In this document: positions 1-9,158 of the stretch, one piece after another
Position numbering within the stretch: the first letter of the stretch is position 1
Layout of the letters: every line of letters starts with the position of its first letter
Source of the DNA: Xanthomonas chitinilytica
GTDB taxonomy: Bacteria > Pseudomonadota > Gammaproteobacteria > Xanthomonadales > Xanthomonadaceae
Length of the DNA: 64,000 nucleotides
Direction: 5' to 3'
Assembly: GCF_026107455.2 (NCBI RefSeq)
Contig: NZ_JAPCHY010000003.1
Span: 1-64,000, forward strand
Notes under the pieces: model-generated
Database searches by the model: none
Told to the model about the DNA's origin: nothing
Seen by the model: the letters and a program-made list of their open reading frames with translations, nothing else
Made by a program: the position numbers and the translations under genes

Positions 1-426
1 CACTCCAGGGTCGCCTTCGGCACCATCGAGGGCAACGAGCGCGGCTCCAGCGCCTGCCGTGCCCTGATGCAGGCGCTGCGCTATTACCGCAGCCTCGGCG
101 TCACCTTCCGCCGGGTCATGACCGACAACGGTGCCTGCTACAAATCCCGACGGTTCCGCCGGCTCCTGCGGCGCCTGGGCATGCGCCACCTGCGCACGCG
201 TCCCTACACGCCACGGACCAACGGGAAGGCCGAGCGACTGGTCCAGACCGCCTTGCGCGAGTGGGCCTACGCTCGCTCCTACGAAAACTCCAACCAGCGC
301 GGGCTGGCACTCCCGCGCTGGCTGCACCAGTACAACTGGCACAGACCTCATGCCAGCCTCGGCTACCAGCCACCCATCAGCCGCCTCCAGCTCCCGCTGA
401 ACAACGTCCTGGGTTTACACACCTAG
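1..426 (+). mobile_element. IS481-family transposase, C-terminal part (cut by window edge)
   Basis: The reading frame is open from the first base, so this is the end of a longer gene. The visible 141 residues are the second half of a DDE integrase core. They include TDNGACYKS with the second catalytic Asp (visible residue 42) and NGKAERL with the catalytic Glu 36 residues later, the D-35-E spacing of the family. The tail NWHRPHASLGYQPPISRL is typical of IS481/IS3-type transposases. The frame ends at TAG 424-426 inside the likely right terminal repeat, since DNA near 405-421 ends in ACA and reads TGTGTAAACCCAGGAC on the other strand. The left end and the first Asp lie outside the window, so integrity cannot be judged. 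Confidence 0.85.
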
Positions 427-450
427 CTCGTAGGCTACAGGGAGAGTGAT

Positions 451-654
451 ATGAAGCAAGGTATCAAGCATCTGGTTGCCATTGCCGTATTCGCTTCTTC
501 AATGCTGGTTTCGAGTGTCGTCGCAGCACCCCCTTGTGATCTGAAGTGCTTCCAGATTTACAACGCATGCAAGACAAGTGGCGGGAGCGATGCGTATTGC
601 ATGGAGCGTTTCGACGAGTGCATGCAGACGACATGCAACGCGCCTTTCGACTGA
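451..654 (+). CDS. Small secreted Cys-rich protein (67 aa), function unknown
   Basis: A GGGAG ribosome site lies 6-7 bases before the ATG. Residues 1-25 form a signal peptide ending in SSVVAA. The short mature part has six cysteines (29, 33, 40, 50, 57, 62) in the order C-x3-C-x6-C-x9-C-x6-C-x4-C, with a Gly/Ser turn in the middle. This near-symmetrical pattern suggests a disulphide-pinned helical hairpin in the periplasm or outside the cell. It lies 24 bases after an IS end and is followed by its own terminator. I do not recognise the family. The coding call rests on the signal peptide, the Cys pattern and the ribosome site. Confidence 0.65.
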   Translation: MKQGIKHLVAIAVFASSMLVSSVVAAPPCDLKCFQIYNACKTSGGSDAYCMERFDECMQTTCNAPFD

Positions 655-677
655 TCAGAAAGCTACGCTTTGACCAG

Positions 678-704
678 GAGGCTCCGCTTCGGTGGGGCCT
701 CTTT
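678..704 (+). terminator. Rho-independent terminator after the Cys-rich protein
   Basis: Arms GAGGCTCC (678-685) and GGGGCCTC (694-701) pair with one G-U, around the loop GCTTCGGT, and TTTCATTT follows. Confidence 0.55.
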
Positions 705-761
705 CATTTGTCTGAAGCCTGCAGGTTTACCGATGGCGATGGGTGTCCTGCTCCTGCCGGG

Positions 762-790
762 AAAAAAGACCCCGGCACAGGGCCGGGGTC
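762..790 (-). terminator. Rho-independent terminator of the TonB receptor gene
   Basis: GACCCCGGC (768-776) and GCCGGGGTC (782-790) form a perfect 9-bp stem with a 5-base loop. On the minus strand a run of six T (762-767) follows. It lies about 45 bases past the receptor stop codon. Confidence 0.85.
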
Positions 791-835
791 GAAGGCGCTT
801 CTATACGAGAGAGCGTTTTTTGAATGTTCGCCGGA

Positions 836-3800
836 TCAGAAGTTGTACGACGCCGAGAACATCACGTAGCGCGGCGTCTGGCGAGCGATCGGCAGCAGGT
901 AGGTGTTGGAAACCGTATAGCCATAATCGGTTTCCGAAGTCACATCTACCTGGGTCGCCTTCTGGTCGTTGAGTACGTTGAACACCTGCAGGTTGAATGC
1001 CAGCCTCTGGTCAAGGAACTCCGGACGGTAGGTAACGCTCATGTCCAAGTTTCTGGTCCAGGGCGTGCGCTTGGAGCCCGGCTTGGCAACCTCACCAAAG
1101 CAGGTGTGGTAGCTCGGGCCATAGCCGATCGGATCGGCTTCGCTGGAGTTCTCGTCGATCGTGCCGTCCGGATTGTAGAAGCCCAGGCAACTGATCGGGG
1201 TGCCCGACTGCACCCGCAGATTGGCTGCCACCGACCATTCCGGCGTGAACGCATAGCTGCCATACAGCTTCAGCGAATGGCGCCGGTCGTTGGCGAGGTA
1301 ACCATTGGCGAACTCCATCATCTGCCAGGCGTCCCAGTCCTGGGTCTTGGAGATGTTGGTCTGGCCGAACTCGGACTTCACCTGGCCTTCATTGTTGCCC
1401 TGGCTCTTGGAGTAGGTGTAGGTCGCGCGGCCTTCCCAGGTGCCGTCGAACGGGTGTTCGACGAACAGGTCGATGGCCTTGTAGGTGCGCTTGACACCCT
1501 CGCTGAATCCCCAGTCCCTGCTGCTCATGACCACGTCCGTGCGCTCGCCGGTCGGATTGCCGGCAGCATCCAGATAGGCCATGCTGAAGGTGTTGGTGCC
1601 GCCCGGGTTGAACATGTAGCAGTAGTTCACGAACACGTTGCGCCCGTCGGCCAGTTCGGCGTTGTAGCCCGAACCCTGGGCGGTGTAGTCCACCGCACCA
1701 ATGTGGTCGAGCATGGTGTAGGGGTCGCAGATGTCGTCGATCGAGGACTTCAGGTCGCGGTAGGTGAACTTGGCACCCGCGACCCAGCGCTCGCTGATCT
1801 GTTTCTCGAAGCCCAGGATGTATTCGTCCTGGTACATGTTCTTCAGGTCCTTCGGAGCGAAGGCCAGCACGTCCACCGGGGTGCCGTATTCGCCGTTGGC
1901 GGACACCGGTCCCGGCGCGGGTGCGCCGTTCACGCCCGGTACCGGGGTCAGGCCGGTCGGCAGGCCATCGCTGGTGATGCCGGTGTAGGTGAAATACTCC
2001 CAGGTATAGGTCGAGGCCGAAGCGCCGCGGATGGCGACGTTGTTGGGCATGGCCAGGAAGTAGCGGCCGGCGTTGCCGAACAGCTTGAGGGTGGAGTCAC
2101 CGAAGACATCCCAGCTGAAGCCCAGGCGCGGTGCCCACTGGTTCTTGGCGTCCATGTAGACCGCGCCGGCGTCGTTCTTGTTGGTGAACTCGTCGTTGCG
2201 CAGGCCCAGCGACAGCAGCAGGTTGTCGGTGACCTGCCAGCGATCCTCCAGGTACCAGGCCTTCTGGTCCAGCGACATGCTGGTGTTGTTGAAATACTGC
2301 AGCTGGCGCACGAAATAGCCATTGCCGCCCGGTGCGCCGACGCCCAGCGAGGGGGACAGATTGCCGTTGGGGTTGGAGGTGCGCGCGTATTCCCAATAGT
2401 CGGCCACCTGTGCGGTGCCTTCGTTGGTGGCTTCGAACTTGATGTTGTCCACACCCACGCTGAGGGTGTGATCGCCGATCACCCATTCCAGGTCGGCGCG
2501 CAGGCCATGGGTCTTGTTCTTGCCGTCCCTGCTCTGGTAGCCGCCCTGACGGTTCGGGATCGGAGTGCCGCCGGTGATGGCCGGATCCTGGTTGGTGGCG
2601 CCGACCACGTAGGGGATACCCGGCAGAATGCCTGGATTGACCTGGTTGTTGGTGAACTCGTTGGCGCCATAGGTGGCGCTGAGGGTCAGGTTGTCGCGCA
2701 GATAGCTGGTGTATTTCAGGATGCGGTAGTCGTTTTCCTTGATGATCGGGGTGGGAACCACCGCCAGCCTGTCGCCTTCCGCGCCCGTATCGAAGTCATA
2801 GGCGTAATAGCTGCCGCTGTAGTCGTCCTTCTGCTTCAGCCACGTGGCTTCCAGCATGTTGTTGTCGTTGATGTTCCAGTCCAGCTTGGCGTAGATGTTG
2901 TGGTCGTCGGTTTTGCCGTGCGTGGTGCGTGGCGTGGCCAGCGTACTGGGGTTGGTGATGGTCTTGCGGCTCTCCAGTTCGGCGCCGACGAAGAAGAACA
3001 GGCGGTCCTGCACAATCGGGCCACCGACATAAGCGCTGTATGTCGTGGCGTTGGTTTCCTCGCCCTTGCCACGGGTATACAGCGAGCCGGCGGAGTCCGG
3101 ATCCTCGTACTCGTACCCGGCGGGGAGGTCGATGTCGGGCAGGTAGAGGTCCTTGCGCTTCTCGCGCAGGCCCTTCGGTGCCCAGGTGATCTCGCCGCCG
3201 AACTGCCAGTCGTTGGTGCCGCGCTTGCCGATCTGGTTGATCACGCCGCCGTCGGAGCGGCCGTACTTGGCGCTGTAGCCGCCGGTATAGGTTTCCTGCT
3301 GGGCGATGGCCAGGAACGGCAAGCCCGAGCCACCGAGGTTGGAGAGCGGCTCGCCGGTGAAGTAGCCGTTGATGTAGTAGGCGTTCTCCGAAACGCCCGC
3401 GCCACCAAAGGACACCAGTCCGGACAGCGCCGAATAGCCGCCGGCACCGGCCACTGCGCCGGGTGCGAGTAGGGCGATGGCTTCGGCCGACCGGTTGATC
3501 GGCAGGCGCTCGAGCTGTTCGGCAGTGAAGACGGTACGCGTATCGACGGCCGTCAGGTCGATGGCGGCAGCGGCGTTGGCGCGCACGTTGACCGTTTCGA
3601 GGGTGGAGGCGTCGCCGCTGCCGCTGGCAAACGAGGCATCGGTACCGGCGCCGACGATGACGGTCACGTCACGGGTGCCGACCACCTGGCCATCACGCTG
3701 GACGGTGATCTTGTAGTTGCCTACCGGCAGGGCGCTGACGTTGTAGCGTCCGGTGGCATCCACCGTCACTGTGCGGTTGAAGCCGCTGTTGTTGGTGATC

Positions 3801-3946
3801 TGGACGGTTGTGGCCCCACCTGCGGTGGAGGACGGAACCGTGCCATAGATGCTGCCGGTAGTGCTCTGCGCATGGGCGCCTCCGGCAATGCACAGGCTCA
3901 AGGCGACGCTCAGCGCCGCACGTTGGATCGTCTTGCGTTTGACCAT
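836..3946 (-). CDS. TonB-dependent outer-membrane receptor, Oar-like
   Basis: This 1036-residue protein imports a ligand across the outer membrane using TonB energy; the ligand is unknown. It has a signal peptide (to AGGAHA, about residue 26) and an N-terminal carboxypeptidase-regulatory-like domain (about 27-110, TGRYNVSALPVGNYKI). A plug follows (about 135-260, with RLPINRSAEAIALLAPGAV), then a long beta-barrel with many aromatic/Gly strands. The barrel ends in YVMFSASYNF, with the C-terminal Phe typical of outer-membrane barrels. A regulatory-like domain before the plug is characteristic of the Oar family in Xanthomonadaceae. A GGAGAGAG ribosome site precedes the ATG. Upstream DNA is unusually AT-rich (about 3990-4110) and probably contains its promoter. 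Confidence 0.93.
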   Translation of the reverse strand: MVKRKTIQRAALSVALSLCIAGGAHAQSTTGSIYGTVPSSTAGGATTVQITNNSGFNRTVTVDATGRYNVSALPVGNYKITVQRDGQVVGTRDVTVIVGAGTDASFASGSGDASTLETVNVRANAAAAIDLTAVDTRTVFTAEQLERLPINRSAEAIALLAPGAVAGAGGYSALSGLVSFGGAGVSENAYYINGYFTGEPLSNLGGSGLPFLAIAQQETYTGGYSAKYGRSDGGVINQIGKRGTNDWQFGGEITWAPKGLREKRKDLYLPDIDLPAGYEYEDPDSAGSLYTRGKGEETNATTYSAYVGGPIVQDRLFFFVGAELESRKTITNPSTLATPRTTHGKTDDHNIYAKLDWNINDNNMLEATWLKQKDDYSGSYYAYDFDTGAEGDRLAVVPTPIIKENDYRILKYTSYLRDNLTLSATYGANEFTNNQVNPGILPGIPYVVGATNQDPAITGGTPIPNRQGGYQSRDGKNKTHGLRADLEWVIGDHTLSVGVDNIKFEATNEGTAQVADYWEYARTSNPNGNLSPSLGVGAPGGNGYFVRQLQYFNNTSMSLDQKAWYLEDRWQVTDNLLLSLGLRNDEFTNKNDAGAVYMDAKNQWAPRLGFSWDVFGDSTLKLFGNAGRYFLAMPNNVAIRGASASTYTWEYFTYTGITSDGLPTGLTPVPGVNGAPAPGPVSANGEYGTPVDVLAFAPKDLKNMYQDEYILGFEKQISERWVAGAKFTYRDLKSSIDDICDPYTMLDHIGAVDYTAQGSGYNAELADGRNVFVNYCYMFNPGGTNTFSMAYLDAAGNPTGERTDVVMSSRDWGFSEGVKRTYKAIDLFVEHPFDGTWEGRATYTYSKSQGNNEGQVKSEFGQTNISKTQDWDAWQMMEFANGYLANDRRHSLKLYGSYAFTPEWSVAANLRVQSGTPISCLGFYNPDGTIDENSSEADPIGYGPSYHTCFGEVAKPGSKRTPWTRNLDMSVTYRPEFLDQRLAFNLQVFNVLNDQKATQVDVTSETDYGYTVSNTYLLPIARQTPRYVMFSASYNF

Positions 3947-4440
3947 TTCTCTCTCCAGTGGAAGTCCTTGGCGGGATCCAAAAAGATGAACAGAAGTCGA
4001 ATGCCAAGTGAACCAACAATAACTCTTGGTTGCGGCAAAGTTAACGGTGTATGAACAATTTCTTTCTAAATTTATTTATCTCTTTTTGATTCAATGGCTT
4101 GGAGAGCTTCTCATCTCGGTGTTCGTGACTTTTCCCACTGTCATTGATATGGCCGCTTCTGCGTAGTCTCTTCGTTGGTGGTTGCCTGCGGTGGTGTTCA
4201 CGATTCCGGGGCTTTGCACCGCTCCGCCGCCCGGTGGATACGGCTTTCGCGCTGTCGAGCTGACCGGCAACGCCCGCGAGAAGGCGCACCTGCTGGCCCG
4301 TGCCGCGGGGCTGGAGACCCGCTGAATTCTCCAGGGGGCGGTCGACACGGCTTGCCGGAATTCGTCGCCGTCGATATCGTTACGCACTTCACAAAAATGA
4401 CTGCGCCGACCGCGCGGCCGATACAGGGGCCAGGGACTAG
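3947..4440. other. 494-bp gap: AT-rich promoter region and a possible coding remnant
   Basis: The first part (about 3990-4110) is far more AT-rich than the surroundings and lies upstream of the minus-strand receptor gene. In the second part a plus-strand frame at about 4185-4325 reads like a gene tail (...GFRAVELTGNAREKAHLLARAAGLETR, then TGA) but has no supported start. I see no intact gene. Confidence 0.5.
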
Positions 4441-5628
4441 ATGGTTTCAGGGATGAGAAACGCGGGCGTGCGCCTGCGCGGGTGGTTGCTGTGCCTGTTG
4501 GCGCTGGCAATGGTGGCCCAGGCCGATGGCGGCAAGCAGCAGGTGTACTGGGCGGGCTTTGCGTTCACCGGCGAGGCGTCCGCGCGCGACGAGGCGGTTC
4601 CGCACAGTGCCGCGGCGATCGACGCCGGTGGTATCGAGACGCTCAACCGGCAGCTTTCCAGTGCGCTGAAACGGCAGCCGCCGCAGCGGCTGGCGCTGAT
4701 CGACGACCAGCTGGCCAAGCTCGACGGCAGCACCAGCGCCACCGTGCTGGCCGCAGCGCTGGACCGTGAGCTGGTGTCGGTGGAGCCGATCGCCGGCCAA
4801 TACAAGGTGCTGGTGGAAGTCGCGCTGCAGGCGCTGTTCTTCGATTTCCGCGAGCGCCAGGTGATCGCGGCCTATCCGCTGACCCTGCAGCGCATCGACC
4901 TGATGGACTACCGTCCCGACCAGAGCGAGATCGGTGCGATCGTCTCGGGGCTGATCTACGGCTCGTCCGCGACCGACCTGCCGCAGGTGCTGGCGCAGAC
5001 CCTGGCCGAGGCGCGCCTGCCCAACGCAGCGGTGCGCCGCCTGCAGGTGGGGGCGGTGACGCTGTCCGACGCCGCCCGGCAGAAGCTGCCCGATCCGTCG
5101 TGGGAGGCGCCGCTGCGCGCCAGCCTGGCGCACGAACTGACCAAGACCCTGGCGGTCAATACCGGCATCGGCCTGCTGCCACCGGCTACCGGCCAGGCCA
5201 TCGGTGGCGCCATGGCCGCGCGCTTCGCCGACGGCAAGGTGTTCCAGCTGAAGATCCCCGAGGCCGACTACCTCGTGCAGCTGCAGGTGGATGCGTTCAA
5301 GAGCGGCGTCGTCAGCGAGACCGCGGCGATGAAACAGATGCTGTTCGGCGCGTTCTTCAGCGTCACCGTCACCGAGCCGTACTCCGGCAAGGTGTTCTTC
5401 GAGCAACCGTTGCGCAAGGGCGCCACCAAGGTGGTGCCGGCGACGCAGTGGCAGGTGGACCAGTGGTCGGCCGGCTACGAGACCCTGCTGGCCGGCTTCG
5501 ATGCCTTCGCCGGCGCTGCCGCCGGGCGTGCCGGCCACCGTGCGTGGCTGGACGAGCAGAAGCCGGGCGGACGTCCCTTGCAGCAACAGACCCAGGCCCT
5601 TCAGGAGTTGATCAAGTCATGTCGTTGA
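4441..5628 (+). CDS. Exported protein of unknown function, first gene of a four-gene envelope cluster
   Basis: The product is about 395 residues. A start at the second Met (4453, MRNAGVRLRGWLLCLLALAM) gives a cleaner signal peptide ending near AQA, and a GGG stretch lies just before it. The mature protein is soluble and Ala-rich, with no transmembrane helices. It ends 10 bases inside the next gene, so the two are translationally coupled. I recognise no named domain. Its neighbours include a CsgG/FlgT-like lipoprotein, which suggests a role in an outer-membrane-associated assembly; that is inference from context only. Confidence 0.8.
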   Translation: MVSGMRNAGVRLRGWLLCLLALAMVAQADGGKQQVYWAGFAFTGEASARDEAVPHSAAAIDAGGIETLNRQLSSALKRQPPQRLALIDDQLAKLDGSTSATVLAAALDRELVSVEPIAGQYKVLVEVALQALFFDFRERQVIAAYPLTLQRIDLMDYRPDQSEIGAIVSGLIYGSSATDLPQVLAQTLAEARLPNAAVRRLQVGAVTLSDAARQKLPDPSWEAPLRASLAHELTKTLAVNTGIGLLPPATGQAIGGAMAARFADGKVFQLKIPEADYLVQLQVDAFKSGVVSETAAMKQMLFGAFFSVTVTEPYSGKVFFEQPLRKGATKVVPATQWQVDQWSAGYETLLAGFDAFAGAAAGRAGHRAWLDEQKPGGRPLQQQTQALQELIKSCR

Positions 5629-6719
5629 TTCGTGCGGTATCCGTATTCCTTCTTGCCCTGCTGGTGGCGATGCCGGTGGCGGCGCAGACCGTCAGTTCGC
5701 GCGGCATGGGCTCGGCCAGCTATGGCCTGCGCCTGAGCGCCGACACCCGCGCGCAGGCGCTGGAGAAGGCCAAGATCAACGCGCTGGAGGCCTACATCGC
5801 CGAGTCCGGACCGGCCAAGCTGCGCCTGTTCGAGGCCCGTCGCGACCAGCTGATCGGACAGATCGACCGCTACGTGCTGTCCGCCGTCACCCTGTCCGAC
5901 AACGAGGACAAGAAGGCCAAGACCTACACCATCACCGTCCGTGCCGAGATCAACGCCACCCTGCTGCAGGCCACGCTGGACGGCGGCTCGGCGGTGTCGG
6001 CGGCCAGTCCGGCGCAGAAGTCGCTGCTGACCTTCCTGTTCATGGCGCGCTCGCAGGACACCGTGCAGTCGTTCCAGGACAAGGAGTACCGCCGCGCCGA
6101 CGTCAGCCGCAGCTACGACGAGAACACCCGCGAGGGCGATGCGTTCGCCGGCAACGCGGTCAGCACCAGCGGCAGCGTCAACCAGAACGCCTCGGTCTCG
6201 GTGACCACCGGCGGCAGCACCACCCAGCGCAGCGACAGCATCACCTGGAAGGTGGCCAACGCCGCCGAGGTCAACACCGCCATGACCGGCGCCTTCAGCG
6301 CCGCCGGCTACGAGGTGGTGGAAGCCGAGTACGTCGAGGGCGAGAGCCGCGGCCTGCTCAGCATCGAGCGCATCCGCACGGACTTCAGCACCGGCGACGA
6401 CCTCTCGCCCGAGACCCTGCGCAATACCGCCAACGGCGTGCGCGCGGCCGACATCCCGTACATCGCCGTCGGCACCCTGGACGTGGGCATGCGCGACCGC
6501 GATCCGGCCAGCGGCAACGTGCGCGTGTACGTCACCGTGACCGGCAAGGTGCTCGACGTGACCGGGCGCTTCCCGCGCACGGTGTCTTCGGTGGGACCGG
6601 TGCAGTACGCCGGTCTCGGCCCGAACGAGACCGTCGCCCGCACCAACGCGCTGCGCGAAGCCGCCGAACAGGCCTCGCAGCAGATGATCAACGAACTGAA
6701 CATCAAGTCGGTGCGCTGA
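5619..6719 (+). CDS. Periplasmic protein with FlgT/LPP20-like N-terminus, function unknown
   Basis: The ATG at 5619 overlaps the previous stop by 10 bases and has an AGGAG site 11 bases upstream. The 366-residue product has a signal peptide (MSLIRAVSVFLLALLVAMPVAAQ). A segment at about 25-110 follows (DTRAQALEKAKINALEAYIAESG, then ITVRAEINATLL). This 'repeated-Ala helix then beta-strand' pattern resembles the N-terminal domains of FlgT and LPP20 lipoproteins. A Ser/Thr/Gly-rich linker (about 165-205) precedes a C-terminal domain of alternating beta strands (VRVYVTVTGKVLDVTGRF). The similarity is judged by eye, so the family call is tentative. Confidence 0.8.
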   Translation: MSLIRAVSVFLLALLVAMPVAAQTVSSRGMGSASYGLRLSADTRAQALEKAKINALEAYIAESGPAKLRLFEARRDQLIGQIDRYVLSAVTLSDNEDKKAKTYTITVRAEINATLLQATLDGGSAVSAASPAQKSLLTFLFMARSQDTVQSFQDKEYRRADVSRSYDENTREGDAFAGNAVSTSGSVNQNASVSVTTGGSTTQRSDSITWKVANAAEVNTAMTGAFSAAGYEVVEAEYVEGESRGLLSIERIRTDFSTGDDLSPETLRNTANGVRAADIPYIAVGTLDVGMRDRDPASGNVRVYVTVTGKVLDVTGRFPRTVSSVGPVQYAGLGPNETVARTNALREAAEQASQQMINELNIKSVR

Positions 6720-6827
6720 CCGGCGAGCCGTCCACGCAGGCGCCGTCACGACGGCGCCCGTGCCCGTGAATCCGTCTCCGGCTGCCGCCCTGCGGCGGCC
6801 ATCCATCTTCCAGAACAGGGGAATTCC

Positions 6828-7499
6828 ATGATCCGTACCACCGCACTCGCCCTGGCCATCGCCGCCGCCACCGTTGCCGTTCCCGCCCACGCCCAGCTGG
6901 GCAAGCTCAAGGGCCTGGCCGGCGGTTCCTCCAGCAGCCAGGCCAGCACCGCCGGCGTGCCGGACGAAGCCGCACAGGAAGCGCTGGTGAAGCGCTTCGT
7001 CGCTTCGCAGTCGCATTCGCTGAGCGCCCAGACCTCGTTCGCCAAGGCCTTCGGCCTGGCCGAGCAGGTGCAGCTGCTGGAAGCCGAGAGCCTGGCGCTG
7101 TCCAGCGGCTCGGTGAGCACCGATGCGATGAAGAAGGCGCGTTCGGTCAGCGAAAGCGTGCAGGCCGCGCTGGACGAGCGGCAGGCACAGCAGCCGGAAC
7201 TGAGCGCCGAGGCCAAGGAACACTACGCCGCTGGCCTGGTGTCGCTGCTGGAATCCGCCGCCGAAGGCCGCAAGCTGAGCGGCGAAGCCAGCGACTTCGC
7301 CGGTGGCATGAAGAACCTGGGCGCCTCGCAGATGGCCACCGTCGGCCGCAAGCTGGCAGCCGGCGCCTGGGTGGCCAAGGAATCGCCGGGCTACCTGCAG
7401 GGCCTGTACGGCTCGACCAAGTCGGCGCTGACCTTCGCCCGTGCCGCCAAGATCAAGGTGCCGGGCAATGCCGACGCGATGCTCGACGGCCTGAACTGA
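6828..7499 (+). CDS. Small secreted helical protein, function unknown
   Basis: This 223-residue protein has a signal peptide ending at VPAHA (about residue 23). The mature part is Ala/Ser/Glu-rich and predicted helical, with a Gly/Ser stretch (GGSSSSQAS) just after cleavage and no cysteine. An AGGGGA ribosome site precedes the ATG. It lies in the same orientation between the FlgT-like protein and the CsgG-like lipoprotein, 14 bases before the latter, so it is probably cotranscribed. I do not recognise the family. Confidence 0.8.
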   Translation: MIRTTALALAIAAATVAVPAHAQLGKLKGLAGGSSSSQASTAGVPDEAAQEALVKRFVASQSHSLSAQTSFAKAFGLAEQVQLLEAESLALSSGSVSTDAMKKARSVSESVQAALDERQAQQPELSAEAKEHYAAGLVSLLESAAEGRKLSGEASDFAGGMKNLGASQMATVGRKLAAGAWVAKESPGYLQGLYGSTKSALTFARAAKIKVPGNADAMLDGLN

Positions 7500-7513
7500 G
7501 CACGGACCCGCGC

Positions 7514-9142
7514 ATGACCATGTCCACTCGTCTGTTGTCCCTGCTGGTCTCGACGTCGCTGCTGGTCGCCTGTGGCCAGAAGCCCGAGCCGCAGGAAGCG
7601 GCGGCACCGGCGGCGACGCTCGAACAGCCGGTGCAGGAGGAAGCCGCGCCGCTGCGTGGCGCTCCGGATTTCGGCGGCACCATCCGCGTCTCGCGCGAGG
7701 CCGAGGGCATCGGCAGCACCCCCGAGCTGGCGGTGCTGGCGGCGTTGCAGTCGGCGGTCGCGCAGGTCAACGGCGTGCGCGTGGCCGGCAGCCTGCAGTC
7801 GGTGCGTGCCGGGCTGGACGTGGCGGTGGACGGCCATGCGGCCGCTTCGCTCGGCGCCGAGGCGTTCCGGCAGCAGGTGGTGACCGCCTCGCAGGGGGCG
7901 GTGCTCGGCTACGAGATCCTGTCGCAGGAAGAAGTCGACAAGGTCGATTCGGAAACGGTCAGCCGCGTGCGCGCCAGCGACGGTGGCTTCAGCTATTCCG
8001 CCTCGGCGTCGGCCAGCGGCCGCGCCAGCGCCAAGGCGCAGGCCGGCGATGCCAGCGCCTCGGCTTCGACCCGCTACAGCGAGAAGGGCCAGCTGGACAT
8101 CAAGCGCGGCGCCAGCAGCTTCGAATCGGACCTGGCCTACACGCGCATGCGCAGCTACTGGAAGGTGCGGATCAAGGCCGACATCGCCCAGTACCGCGTC
8201 GCGGACGAGGAAGGGCGGCCGAAGATCGTGGTGGCCGCGCCGCGCGTGCTTTCGGCCAGCTACGCGGTGGGCGACAACCGGGTGGCGGCGGACGAGGTGG
8301 CGCGGGCGATCCGCACGCGGCTGTCCGATACCCTGACCCAGACCCGGCGCTTCATCGTGCTCGACCGCGAGTTCGGCGACGAGCTGCAGGCCGAGATCGA
8401 CCACATCGGCAGCGGCAACGTGCGCCTGGCCGACACCGCGCGGCTGGGCCAGCAACTGGCGACCGACCTGATCCTGATCCCGACCATCGAGCGCTTCGAG
8501 TATCCGCGCAGCACCCGCCAGCTGCGCATGTCCGACCGCCAGGTCAGTTCGTATTCGGGCGGCGGCCGCATCACCCTGCGCTTGTTGAACGCCACTACCG
8601 GCGAGGTGGTGATGTCCGACAGCTTCGACCACCAGCTGGCTTCCTCCGGCCCGAGCACGCTGCCGCGCACGGTGGACGGCAAGGGCATGGCCGCGGCGAT
8701 GATGGATGCGCTGTCCGGGCAGATCGGCAGCGCCGTGGTCACCGGCATCTTCCCGGTATCGGTGGTGGCACTGGACGGCGACCAGGTCATCCTGAGCCAG
8801 GGCGGCGACCTGCTCGAAGCCGGCCAGCGCTATCAGGCCGTGCGTCTGGGCGAGGAGTTGAAGGATCCGCAGACCGGTCGTTCGCTGGGCCGCAACGAAA
8901 CGCCGTGCTGCACCATCCGCATCGACCGGGTGGCGACGCAGACCTCCTACGGCACCGTCGTGGAAGGCACGCCGCCGGCAAGCGGTTTCGTGCCGGGTTC
9001 GATCGAACTGCGGCAGAAGCTGAAGCCGGCGCGCAGCGAAGCATCGGCCGCACCTGCCGCGGCGGCGAAGCCGGCCACGCGGGCGGCGTCCAGGCCTGCG
9101 GCAGCCCCGGCGCCGGCGCCGGTGGACGACCCGAACTGGTAA
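7514..9142 (+). CDS. CsgG/FlgT-like outer-membrane lipoprotein
   Basis: The 542-residue protein begins with a lipoprotein signal (STSLLVAC, lipid-modified Cys20). Three parts follow. An N-terminal FlgT-like domain covers about 55-240 (GIGSTPELAVLAALQSAVAQVNGVRV). A CsgG-like core covers about 250-405 (DEVARAIRTRLSDTLTQTRRFIVLDR, then LATDLILIPTIERFEY, then GGRITLRLLNATTGEVV). The C-terminal domain is FlgT-C-like (about 410-490, DGDQVILSQGGDLLEAGQRYQAVRLG). An Ala/Pro-rich tail ends the protein. CsgG forms outer-membrane secretion channels, and FlgT is a flagellar outer-membrane protein of Vibrio. No curli or flagellar genes are adjacent, so the assembly served here is unknown. A strong terminator follows. 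Confidence 0.82.
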   Translation: MTMSTRLLSLLVSTSLLVACGQKPEPQEAAAPAATLEQPVQEEAAPLRGAPDFGGTIRVSREAEGIGSTPELAVLAALQSAVAQVNGVRVAGSLQSVRAGLDVAVDGHAAASLGAEAFRQQVVTASQGAVLGYEILSQEEVDKVDSETVSRVRASDGGFSYSASASASGRASAKAQAGDASASASTRYSEKGQLDIKRGASSFESDLAYTRMRSYWKVRIKADIAQYRVADEEGRPKIVVAAPRVLSASYAVGDNRVAADEVARAIRTRLSDTLTQTRRFIVLDREFGDELQAEIDHIGSGNVRLADTARLGQQLATDLILIPTIERFEYPRSTRQLRMSDRQVSSYSGGGRITLRLLNATTGEVVMSDSFDHQLASSGPSTLPRTVDGKGMAAAMMDALSGQIGSAVVTGIFPVSVVALDGDQVILSQGGDLLEAGQRYQAVRLGEELKDPQTGRSLGRNETPCCTIRIDRVATQTSYGTVVEGTPPASGFVPGSIELRQKLKPARSEASAAPAAAAKPATRAASRPAAAPAPAPVDDPNW

Positions 9143-9158
9143 GCCGTCATCGGCATGC

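Noticed and set aside
824..3472. Plus-strand frame of 882 codons antisense to the TonB receptor
   Set aside because: Val/Gly/Ala/Arg-rich with no domain or signal. The minus-strand receptor is clearly the true gene.
5619..9142. Flagellar FlgT/FlgP genes
   Set aside because: Domain resemblance only. No flagellar structural genes are adjacent, motAB lies 26 kb away, and the lipoprotein architecture differs from Vibrio FlgT.
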